A DNA stretch of 64,000 nt from Siphonodentalium dalli (taxonomy: Eukaryota; Mollusca; Scaphopoda; Gadilida; Siphonodentaliidae). Below are positions 50,431-62,800 of this stretch, in pieces. Each line of letters opens with the position of its first letter. Position 1 is the first letter of the stretch. A program made the translations under genes and the position numbers. The notes under the pieces are model-generated. The model was not told the DNA's origin and did no database searches. It worked only from the letters and a program-made list of their open reading frames with translations. The DNA is taken from assembly GCA_032622095.1 (NCBI GenBank), contig CP136069.1, forward strand, positions 155,485,043 to 155,549,042, written 5' to 3'.

Positions 50431-50705
50431 TTTCGAATTGTCAAGAAGATTATTAAACAAATATAATATATGACTGTCAAAAACCATTGAAGAGTTCCAA
50501 TCGTTTATATTGAAATTCGTTTTAAATCTGTTAAAATGGGATAAGAAATTAATGGGGAATTTCTTCAGGAAACATTTAAGTCGATTGCAAGATTTTCGGT
50601 CGTAGTCTGTGCACATGAAATTACATGTATGTTGTTGTTTCTGTTGTTTCTGTTGTTGTTGTTTTTAGAGGTTAAGCTTCTTTAAGAATCAGAACTGTTA
50701 CTTAC
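50431..50705. other. Expected downstream intron; no terminal exon seen
   Basis: AT-rich sequence following the donor of the last recognised phosphatase exon. It has a 'tgttgtttctgttgttg' tract at about 50630. I looked on the minus strand for a continuation beginning with the family's usual EQYxFCY and did not find it here or elsewhere to the left. Confidence 0.5.
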
Positions 50706-50841
50706 AAAACTATCAATGAGCTGAGGCCGACTGAGCCTCATTTGTTTGATGGCTTGGAAGACGTCCACTTCTTTCTCAAGTACGATTCTCTCGATTATGG
50801 TACTCACTGCCACATACATACCACTCCTACTAGCACCGTTC
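50706..50841 (-). CDS. PTPR exon, D2: NGASRSG loop
   Basis: 136 nt, acceptor 'gatatttcag', donor 'ttt|gtaagt'. With the previous exon it gives HCMNGASRSG (Cys-x5-Arg kept, AGVGRTG replaced), then [13 protein letters not shown] and [12 protein letters not shown]. The next expected exon (final helix, EQYxFCY) was not located. Confidence 0.92.
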
Positions 50842-53800
50842 CTGAAATATCGAAGTAAAGTGTCCGAAAATAATAAGAGGAGTGTCTGAACGTCAAATGG
50901 TGGTCATTTATGTCAAGTAATGGTCCTAAAGAAAACAGTTCTTTTTGAAGATCTGTAATTTTTTCTGAAATAAGTACAGGCTATACATGTTATTAGAAAA
51001 GTATTTATATGTATCCAAGTTAACACTGGAGATTTTCAACGTTTTTTAGTTGTAAAACTGCAAATATTCCTATCCACCCCAGCAGTTTTGCGCATTCAAT
51101 TTACAAGAGAACCCCCATGATTCCAATATCTCCAACTTGACGACAAGTTGCATGTCGAGATTCAATAGTGTGTAAAACTTACATGCAATGAACCGTGATG
51201 GGCGAGTCGCCAGTCTGTTTCTGCCATTTCTCAACCATCTCCCTCAATTCGAGGAATGCAACCTTGGATTCGGGAGTGGCGTTGCCCCGCACCCATCCAT
51301 GATAGTGAAACTGGCGGGCTATTCGAGGCGGTTCATGTGGCTGAAATTATAACGAATGTTTTACTATGTTTGTAGTCTAACTGTACAATAGTTATCAGTT
51401 ATCCTTATACTTGCAAATCTCCCGAGCTGGTGTATTGTAGTAAAACAAATTTATTCCCACGTAACCAAACTGTAGTGGGTGCAAAATAGCCTATGAATTG
51501 TCAATTATGTACGGATCTAAAGAAATGGTTTATAAGACACATTGTCCATTGTTCCTCTTCCATTCCTCCAACAGCAGAGTGATTTACAGTGTAAAGCACT
51601 TTTTCAATAATTTCTGTAATATACTATTTTGGATTACCCTCTCTGGTCCCCGAGTGAACACGATTGCACGTGGGGCATGGACTAAATAATAGAACCACTG
51701 TAGTCACTGCCTGAAGTAGATGTCTTATAAAAGTGGGAGGAGTAATTTGTGAACGTCGTAGTCTGTTTTATGTCTCCGTGTATGACATGATATGACCATA
51801 TCTGTTGATATTAAACCCCAATTTAAGCAATAACTTTGGATTATGCCTGTTATATATAAATATCACTATTGCACAATAATAGTTTACTACAATGGTTCTG
51901 GATCACTTACCACCAGCGTATTTGTAATTGAGAAATCCCTGATGGTAACAGTGGGGTCGGATTTTATTTCAGCAGTAATTTCCACTATGAATGGTCCATG
52001 TTGCTCTCCAGCAAGATCGGAAGACCAATACCTTTCACACGTCTGCATAGAAAAGAAGAATCACATTGAGATATCAGTAAAACACGTTGACCTGAATGAA
52101 AGATGTCACTAGTTTCCCGTGTAACTACATTTAGCGACTCGAGATATTGACATCTAAAGCAACTACACGTCGCAATAAATCAGGATGTGAATTTAGCTGC
52201 AAATTAATTGGTTGCCAATGGAATATATCAATTTTATGTGGTTAAGTGCGTTTAAATCAGTTAATTGTCAACTGTACTTAAGAAAAACGTACATGTACAT
52301 GTACTTTGTTGTTGTTAATATCACAATAGTCATGTTCAAATCAAAAGTAAAGTCAATATATCCACAATAGTGAACACATGTCCTTGAAATAAAATACTAG
52401 TCCTTGTACGATCTACAATTTAGTATATGACCTTAATGACAATGTCCCCCGCAATGCCCCAGTCGGGAACAAAAATAGCATATGACCTTCTAACAGTGTC
52501 TTTCACAATGTTCCAGGCGGGAACAATAACAACATGCGACAAGTGCCCTGCGTTATGTGTATATATTGGAAAGTACTCTTTACTCACGCTATCGTGTTCG
52601 TCGACATCGTTTAGCATGACGATACAGTTTGACTTGTGATCGTATAACAGACGCCAGAAATCGACCACAGTCCCGGGTAATGGCATTTGTGTAACAATGA
52701 AAGCATCTTTGTGTTGGTAACTCTGAAAATAGATAATACCACATGATGGAGACGAGTGATGGGGAATTATAGTTATAAACCAAATTGTTCGGGAGTCATG
52801 ACTGCAATTCCTAGTAAGTCGTAACCGAACATGCGACAACAGTGTCTGTATGACTCGCGACGAAAAATTATGTAACTCAAAGAGTATACATGTACTACTG
52901 CAAATAAGCTTCTGAAACCCAATTTTAATTAACCATTTTTGCACCGTTTCGTTGTGGATTAGGATCGATCAAACATGATCGATTTCATTATTATACTACA
53001 TTTATGAGCGAGCAATAACAGTATGCTGAGAACCACAGCAGCCATTTCATGACAGACCATACTTACGTTTGTGAAAACAGCGTTTACATAGTCGTTGCTT
53101 CCCTCTGATGGTGTGAGCAAGAATGGTCGACATCGGTTTGCTGGAATATAAGTGATATTGATTGATTAATTAATTGATTAATTTATATTGTCAAATTGCA
53201 TATACAGAACATTAGAAGCTAATGTACGTGTAACACCTGTGTTACTTTCCTATAATTGCACCATATTGTCGAAAGATAGGCCTTGTTCAACCTAAACATT
53301 GATCGATAGAGGTCATGATGATCAATATTTGGAAAATTATTGTCGTGACATAACTGAGCTGAGACTGAGAGCAGTGTCGACGTTTGAAGAATACACTTAT
53401 AAATCGTTAAATGAGTTGCAAGGGCGCTCAGTGAGAGACATCTAGGGTGTCTGTAAATGGTGCATACGCACACAAACTCGAATATATGGAAACCGTTTCT
53501 ATGTATGAACTGGGCGCAGGATCCTCAGCTGCACGGTCGTCATAGTTACAAAGGTCGATGTTCATATACAGAATCTCGGCTGCAGCGTTGTTGTGTATAT
53601 ATACTTACGAGGAACGATGTTCCGACACCGGTTTTTCGATATATTGATCGGTTGCAGGGCCGTCGTACTTTCATCTCTTTCGATGGTTGAAGTGATCAGT
53701 CGAAGTAACTACAAACACAGACACGGGAGGTTACTTCAACGGGTGAATATTAACATTATACGGATCTCATGATCCCACGAATATGTTGTATATTGATTTT

Positions 53801-56800
53801 TGTATATTATTGATCGCAATAGAGATCTTTTTGCCATCTTGCAACAACCAGAACAGACACAGTTGAAACATGTTTATTTGGTTGTTACATATTAACCACA
53901 AGTTTAAGAAAAGTTTACCATAAAATGGCAGAATAAAGGCTCGGCCAACAATGCTTCACTGGATAGCTTGGCAGACGTTCAGACGTATACCCGGCGAAAC
54001 TACGTCACTAATGTAATCTCAAAACCGTTGCCTCAGATGTTCAGATACAGTAATGCTCTAAGTAATAGACTTCTTAACCACAGCATAATTATGGGTAACT
54101 TTTCAGGATTTAGTAGGAAATATGGCTTGTTGCCATTCATCTGAAAGCTATCGATGAGAGCTTTCCGATGAATGGCAACAAGCCATATTTCCGACTAAAT
54201 CCTGAAAAGTTACCCATAATTCTGCTGTGGTTAAGAGTTAAGAAGTTAGATATTTGTTACAGGAGTTATTGCAGTGAAAGGGATTATGCGTTTTATGTTC
54301 AACATTTGGGCACAAGCGATACTTATTTTCCTTGTAAATTTCTTTTATAAATATGATTGTTTAAACCGATTTTTGAATATGCATTGTGAACTTCCACAGC
54401 GCATGTACTAGTTTACCCCGTCAGCCAAACGTTTATATATGTGTTAAGCAAATTAGAATTCAAAACCTCTTTGGGTTAGAGACTTGATTCGTGACGAAGG
54501 TTCCTGGTCCCGATACATATTGCGTTCGTGCCACTCGAGGAGTTGGTCCGTTAGCGGCACAATTCACAGGCTCGTAGTGTGTATGTAGAGGAATATTGTC
54601 AGAACTAGCGCAACATCATTGATTACCTCAAATTGATCTTCCAATTTGGTTTTCTGCCCTGTGTGGTCGAAGTTGCACAACCCATCGAATACTTCCGGAT
54701 ATGCATCACAACTGGATGTCGTGTCCCCGCAGATCAGAGCTTCTAACAACACGTCATATACAAATATATACTGCTCCTGGAAAATAATGACACGAAATAT
54801 GCATCTACATACGGTTACTCTGAAACAAGATGCATTTCACAATATAATAGTATATTTGTTCTTTGCCATCTAGTCGTCACAGCGAGAGGCAACACGCACT
54901 GGCCACATCCCGTTGGTGTGGCGTCGTTTCTTATATAGTCCGTACTATAATAAACTCTAGCTTTATGTCGTATCCATTGTCTTCACCATCAAACATAACA
55001 ATAAATTGTGTAAGTTTTAACCGGTTATGCTAATGCATTGGAATCAAAATATTTAACCCATTCATGACGGGAGCTGCGCTGCTGCAGCATTAAAGATCAT
55101 GTGCCAGTGCATTATCTTATATATGCGAGTCTCCCATCATAGGGAGCCTCTCATATATGAAAGAATGCAATGGCTTACACGGTCAAGGTCAATATTATCA
55201 GGCCAATGCATTCTCTTATATATCCGAGGTTCACTATTGGAGACTCGCCTATATAAGAGAATGCATTGGCACATTGTTTTTGCAAAATTTCAGGAAGCTC
55301 CAGTCATGGAAGGTTTAATCAAATAGAAACACATCGGGATTGGACCCCGGCCATGATCTCGGTTCAGGTTTGGAGGAGGTTTACGATATTTTCCATCTTC
55401 AACTCTCCACATATGAACTATAGTAGAAGACAATAATGTCTAACGCTGGTAATTTTTGAACGGACTTCGTCGTTGTGACTTTGATATTAATTTTGATATT
55501 AATAAGTTTAATTTCTTCAAAATTTACTTTGCGAACAATATATGTCACTTTAAATAGCAGTGGCAACATCACAATTGCAAGTCGTCAACTCACCACTGTC
55601 TGCACCATGTTAACCCTCTGTTTCCGCATCTGTAGCACTTTATTATGTACATCGATTATCCCTTCATTCCGGGCTCGACACAACTCTGTATCGATGGCGA
55701 TATATGTTCCGGTCCTTCCAACACCAGCACTGAAACCGGAAAATGAAAGAATAATTGGTTCTGATATTAAATATTAAAATGATGGCGTTCTTCGGAACAA
55801 TATTGTGTGACACACATGGAAGTGGTTAGAGGGTGTCTGTTGCGGATGTCCAACTTGAAATTCCAACTGCACCCACATCGAACCAGTTAAAATTTACCCT
55901 CGCAGTAGTATAGTCTACCCTTTTGGGTAGATGGTTTGACTTGACTTTACTCAGCGCCTGATCCTGAGCTAACAGGGGTTACAGGTTACGAAGCGTGGGT
56001 GTATATGGGTGAAGGTTATCACGAGAATAGCGCCTTAATAACGCGGGTACGTCTAGGTCAAGGACAAACAAAATATTCCCGCAACAAGTCGGCTAAGGTT
56101 ATCACGAGAATAGCGCCTAATTATCGCGGGTACTAAACAATGCGTGTATATCTAAACGATATATCCCGCGCGTTAACCCTACCGCTTATCGCCTATTCAT
56201 GTAATATGAAAGAAAAAATGTACTCGGGTGACTGCTATCAGAGGTATATATTAATCACGAGAATAACTCGCCAGCGTCGCGCGCGGTAGCGATAAACCAG
56301 ATCGCGTGTACTATACACAGTGGTAGATAATATATGTACTGGTTTGAATGCCTAAACCCTAAGCGCCTAATCCTGAGCTATCAGGGTGGGATTATATGTC
56401 ACGCCGCGTGGGTGTATATGAGCGAATGTTATCACGATAATAACGCCTCATCATCGCGGGTACTAAACAATGCGTGTATATCTAAACGATATATCCCGCG
56501 CGTTAACCCTACCGCTTATCGCCTGCGTTTCCGATAAACGATATATCCCTCGCGTTAACCCGAGAGCTTATCGCCTATCAATGTAATATGAAATAAAATA
56601 GGGTGTGTGTACTAGGGATATAGGTTATCCGCAGTATTTGATCAAGGTATATATTAATACGCGGGTATATAATCGTAAGTGTTTGTTTTTTGTCACGGAA
56701 GTAAAAGCAGTATTGAAGACTTCCAATAGACTATATCTGAGAAATTTCTCATGCACAAATTCTATAGTTATAGTTATTATAATAGTGATTATTGTAAGCC

Positions 56801-59800
56801 TAATAAATCTGATAACAGGGATATACTAATGCACTCTACGGTCTGGCAATTCTTTCGCTGGTTCAACAAAGAAACCTCTTCAATATTTATCCGGCACCTC
56901 ATGGGGGGGGGGGGGGTGTTACTTCACCGAGAATCCCTATTACCACACCCAAATATTGATATAGTGGTATGTCTCCACCCACACCCCTATATGTATGTCC
57001 AAATACAATAAATGGAACCCAACACAAACAAATAAACAACTAATGTATCAACATTTGCTTTATTCGACACCAAGAATAACAGGTTTATTTCAGTTAATTA
57101 TCCATATTGTCATCGTCGTCATCTTGCTCAGAGTCTATATGTTTATCGTTTTTGTCCTTACTGTGTTTGCGATTAACCAATCTCTGTACTATAACAAGGA
57201 CCCCACCCAACGGAGAAATTGCCATTACTTGATTCTATTCAACAACCCCATAGATAAAATGCAGGTAATGACTCTAGCTCGTCAAATGTATCCAGAGAAA
57301 ACGCAACACTTTATGTCCCATATCAATAAAGCTACCAATCAACCATTTGGTTATCTCGTAGTTGACTAATACTCCAGAAAGTTTGCGACTGCGCAGTAAT
57401 ATAATGTTGACAAAGGCCAGTATAAAAGAAGAACGCATATTACCAAATAACAGTACTGTTGATGAGTCCGTCGAGGTGATAACGCATCAAACGAAAGATA
57501 ACCTCGGTGAAACGACATACCATAGGCTATTGTCAGAGCAGGAATACGACTCTGAAAGCGAAGACGGTATCATGCCAAGCTGTGGCGATTGTGGTGTCGT
57601 GTTTGAGACCCAGCATGATGTATAAAGGCACATAAAAAATTGGTGTTCTGATAGGAAGAAAAGAGAAGCAAGTGAAGAAGCACCGGTGAATAATAAAAAA
57701 ACAGAAAATTGACACAAAGAAAACAGAATCAATTCCGGACCAGGACAGACAAATATTAACACTTCCGACTGAAAAAGAAAACGACTATTTCGAAGATGTG
57801 TGGTTACAGGCCCTAGATGACAATAAAGCAGAATTAGATGAATTAGTTGAACGCTATATGAAGAAAGGGTTGACGGAAGAAGAGGCTGAAGAAAAATCAA
57901 ATGTGAAGATATGGCCCGAATATGAGAGGCGTTTTTTAAACATATACGCTGCATTTATACAAAATTTACTCGAAGTTAGTGGTGGGAAAACTCATATCAA
58001 AATCATGGATCGTGTGTATAAGATGCTAGATGATAGCTATGATATACTCCCTGCCGTTCGGATTTCTTTGAGGAGATATAAACCCCTCCTGATGGAGTAC
58101 ATGAAGAATAACAGTAAGGATAAAAACGATAAACATATAGACTCTGAGCAAGATGACGACGATGACAATATGGATAATTAACTGAAATAAACCTGTTATT
58201 CTTGGTGTCGAATAAAGCAAATGTTGATACATTAGTTGTTTATTTGTTTGTGTTGGGTTCCATTTATTGTATTTGGACATAAATATAGGGGTGTGGGTGG
58301 AGACATACCACTATATCAATATTTGGGTGTGGTAATAGGGATTCTCGGTGAAGTAACACCCCCCCCCCATGAGGTGCCGGATAAATATTGAAGAGGTTTC
58401 TTTGTTGAACCAGCGAAAGAATTGCCAGACCGTATAGTGCATTAGTATATCCCTGTTATCAGATTTATTAGGCTTACAATAATCACTATTATAATAACTA
58501 TAACTATAGAATTTGTGCGCGAGAAATTTCTCAGAAATAGTCTATTGGAAGTCTTCAATACTGCTTTTACTTCCGTGACAAAAAACAAATACTTACGATT
58601 ATATACCCGCGTATTAATATATACCTTGATCAAATACTGCGGACAACCTATATCCCTAGTACACACACCCTATTTTATTTCATATTACATTGATAGTCGA
58701 TAAGCTCTCGGGTTAACGCGAGGGATATATCGTTTATCGGAAACGCAGGCGATAAGCGGTAGGGTTAACGCGCGGGATATATCGTTTATATATACACGCA
58801 TTGTTTAGTACCCGCGATAACGAGGCGTTATTATCGTGATAACATTCGCCCATATACACCCACGCGGCGTGACATATAACCCCACCCTGATAGCTCAGGA
58901 TTAGGCGCTTAGGGTTTAGGCATTCAAACCAATACATATATTATCTACCACTGTGTATAGTACACGCGATCTGGTTTATCGCTACCGCGCGCGACGCTAG
59001 CGAGTTATTCTCGTGATTAATATATACCTCTGATAGCAGTCACCCGAGTACATTTTTCTTTCATATTACATGAATAGGCGATAAGCGGTAGGGTTAATGC
59101 GCGGGGTATATATATCGTTTAGATATACACGCATTGTTTAGTACCCGCGATAATTAGGCGCTATTCTCGTGATAACCTTAGCCGACTTGTTGCGGGAATA
59201 TTTTGTTTGTCCTTGACCTAGACGTACCCGCGTTATTAAGGCGCTATTCTCGTGATAACCTTCACCCATATACACCCACGCGTCGTGACCCGTAACCCCT
59301 GTTAGCTCAGGATCAGGCGCTGAGCAAAGTCAAGTCAAACCATCTACCCAAAGGGTAGACTATACTACTCCTCGCTCTTGGATTAGAATATGGTAGAACT
59401 TGTAGCCCATGCTGGCCAACTCTAGGCAATATCTAAACTGACAACCCCCCATAAGGTTGGAAATATTCCAAATGATGACAACTGCAGTCCATAACCCTTT
59501 TTTAATATAAAAACAACAAATATCACAATATAAAGACTGCTTGAAAAATCAAAACACGAGAACATTTTCAACCTATATTTTGCACACGTGAAAGTTCCAA
59601 CGCAGAAGCACGTTGGGTGAACGACATCCAAAACTCACATTACATACAATAACGCAGAACAAACGCATACACTCCGGGCAATGTGTCTACAAGAAACCGT
59701 AACGTCGTGGTCATTGTGTTTTTCTGAACTTCTTGTAGGACTTGTAGACACGATTCGTGTTTCTTGTAGACGCGATCATCGATTGATTGTGAGTTGTTCG

Positions 59801-62800
59801 CCTGGTGTCGGGAGAATAATACAAACATGTATATTAAGCTCCATTGGTTTGACGATCTGGAACGGCACAAAACGGAGCGGTGCTTGGATATCCATGGTAG
59901 TAAGTACGTATGAACTGCTTTGTGTTGTGGGCGTTGTTGAAACCAATGATAACTTAAAATAATGTAAATCTTCTGTCCAGAATATTGTAGTACATGAACA
60001 CTTACCTACAATGTATTATCACAGCACCATTGTCAAGGTTATCATATTGCCTTATTTTCTGGCGGAACAGCAGCAGAGAGTTACCGAACCTGGGAACGCC
60101 GTGGTCCGGCCAAGTCGTATAGTGAAACTGTTTTATATATTTGGATATATTATTCTGAAAAGGAAAATCAACAAAACGATGAGTCATTGTTAAAGGCCCA
60201 ATTAATTTTTGGTCCCCGATTATTTCTTTACAGCATCAATGTTATTGACTATTGTTGGCATGAAATAAAACCAAAAATACATATATTACATCACGATATA
60301 GAACAGCCGTGGCCTAGGAGTGTCCATTTAAAGGTCCACTTTATTTTCGAATGCCCATATCACATTATACACAACATATTCCATATTATATACCATTTGG
60401 AAGAGGAACGAAAAAATAATAATATATATTTACATACACCTAATGTCGCTTCCGATTTCCCCATAGCGTTACGGTAGACACGCCCCCTGATTCAATGTGT
60501 TCATAAACCTATAAACGTAAAGCTATAAACGTAAAGTGACGTCAGTTTCAATGTCGTTCATATGTTTATGAACACATTGATCCCGGAAATCACCAGAGAT
60601 TGTCGGACCAGAACGAGTGCTTGACTATTCAGCACGTCCGGATTTGGCAATCAATTTGTGTTGGTCTATAATCAGTGTTGTTTCCCTGCACCTATAAAAC
60701 TCATCTCCTCTGATTACACAACCCACGACCTCAGAAATATATCATTATGGTAGTACGGCGTGTTGTCAATTTCTTATCATCCACAACTGAAACTTAATTG
60801 TTAGTTTAAGATATTATCATTCTTGAAATCAACACGTCTACATTCATTACAAGCTAAACAAGACATTTCGTCATATGTGTATACTTTACTGTGAAATTGC
60901 GTTCTTCCGCTCTCCGTCAACGGATTCTCACAATGTTTGGTTTTCTAAAAGGCGAGGGTTCGAACTGTCCGAACTGAACTCGATGCATGTAAAGTTGAAT
61001 AAATAGTGGGAAACACAGACAATCCTAGTTGATAATGAATTTTTCGGCATCATCATCATTACTGAGCTGCATCCACATTGTTATCATAGTCGTCATATCT
61101 CCGTCGTCTACGTCACCATCGTCATCAGTCCATGACATCATAATTGCGTATACAGGTTGATATTCTCGCCTCAGCCTTGTCGATGTATAACCAGGGTTAC
61201 ACAGCTACTGGACTGGTGTGCCTTAAAAACTATATGAACCAGTAATGGAGATTATCTTCTAACTGTTCCCATTGATCGAGATGGAGATATATAGTTATCA
61301 TATCGCATTGTGACACATGTCATAATTATCGTTCCCACGGGTTCAACAATCCGTAATCGCCGATCAGAATAGAAAAACAGAGTCAGGATTACCGCGTTCT
61401 GAAGTATGGGATCTCGAAAAATCGATAGTATCACGAGATATAGCGTGAAGGATTACATTTCAACTCAGTGTGACAGAGACGTAGTAACAGTCGGATATGG
61501 GGTTGTCTTTCCCAAATGACGGTCCGTTTTTTATGGATACGCGTGGTTTGAGTGACAGTTAGATAGGAGTCACAATTATTTTTATATAAACATGATTCAC
61601 TAATGACCTATTACTTAGGTCTGAGTGTCTGATACGTAATTATATACTCTCCATTGTAGAATCATAGCTGCATTGAATTATAAGCAAGAACTCCCTGAAA
61701 ATGATTTCGTACGTTATACTGTACTGTATCACACCGTGGCTTTTATTTAGTGAAAACAATATTTTATTCTCAAGAACTTGCACATATAAAACATAATATA
61801 AAGACATACACACTTCAACATTAAAGAAAATGATTTGGCAGTAAGCCAAGGGCTCATCATTTATGTTCATCATTTATGTGGCCATTTCTTTGGTATATAT
61901 ATATATTGCATCATGTTTTGATTGCGTTTTAATGATGAATTACCTGTTCCACAAGCACCGCAAGATATCCCGTGCCCAATCACATCTCTGGCATGCATGA
62001 GTATACGAGATCACCATTTTGTATAGTCTTATGGTTCATAACCATATTATGTAAGTTAAATCGTTTAGAATCATCGATGGCTTTTGTTTACTAACAAGGC
62101 GTACGATCTTGACAATAACACGCTATTTATGTGATATTTATGACTGGTATAAGAACAAAACATGTCTATATTTTAATATTATTTCTGTTTATGGCGGTTT
62201 TAACGGGTTTAACCCTTTACCCAACAAAACGGCCAAAACCGACCAAATAAAGCTTCAACAGCCTAAAATATCTTCGGACTGTCTCAATAGAACCATACAA
62301 ATATGGATATCATTGGAACCGGCTCCTTGACCTCATTGTGATAGTTACAGTTATGCCCTGTGCCAATGCATTCTCTTATATATGCGAGTCGACCATAGGT
62401 CGCCTCGCATATATAAGAGAATGCATTGGCCTAAAAAAAATCTTTTTTTAACACTTTTTACCACTTTTTCTTACATTCTTTAACAATTTTATAATTTTTA
62501 ATGTGTTAAGCCAATGCATTCTCTTATATATGCGAGGCGACCTATGGTCGACTCGCATATATAAGAGAATGCATTGGCACAGGGCCCTTCTGTTAGGTAC
62601 AGGGTTAACTTATTTTAACAGCAATGCACACCGCGAAGGCCATCCGTATCTTTAAAAAGCTTTATACAGGCGATCGGGTGATATTATATAATGGAATGGT
62701 ATATAAGCATGAGATAAATATAGAGAATGGTCTGAAATACAGCATCAAACATGCATGATTGTGATATAGATAGCTAACATTCGCAAAAGAGAACAACCAT

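Larger units (their letters stand above)
55904..59369. mobile_element. Internally deleted Maverick/Polinton-type element (3466 bp)
   Basis: Perfect 6-bp duplication CCTCGC at 55898-55903 and 59370-59375. Ends are AGTAGTATAG...CTATACTACT. Terminal inverted repeats of ~1.26 kb (55904-57164 and 58111-59369) are nearly identical apart from scattered changes and a poly-G of about 12 versus a poly-C of about 9. The 946-bp core carries a packaging-ATPase-like fragment and a broken C2HC ORF. A 6-bp duplication with AG...CT ends and very long inverted repeats is the published signature of Maverick/Polinton DNA transposons, which are virus-related and usually 15-20 kb. Polymerase, integrase, protease and capsid genes are absent, so this copy cannot move or form particles by itself. 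It lies in the intron between the D1 exons at 55594 and 60006. Confidence 0.85.

Noticed and set aside
59681-59962. Plus-strand frame containing SCSPGVGRI, resembling the phosphatase signature
   Set aside because: Wrong strand relative to all PTP exons, no flanking PTP sequence, no splice context; the real signature exon is at 55594-55729 on the minus strand. Chance resemblance.
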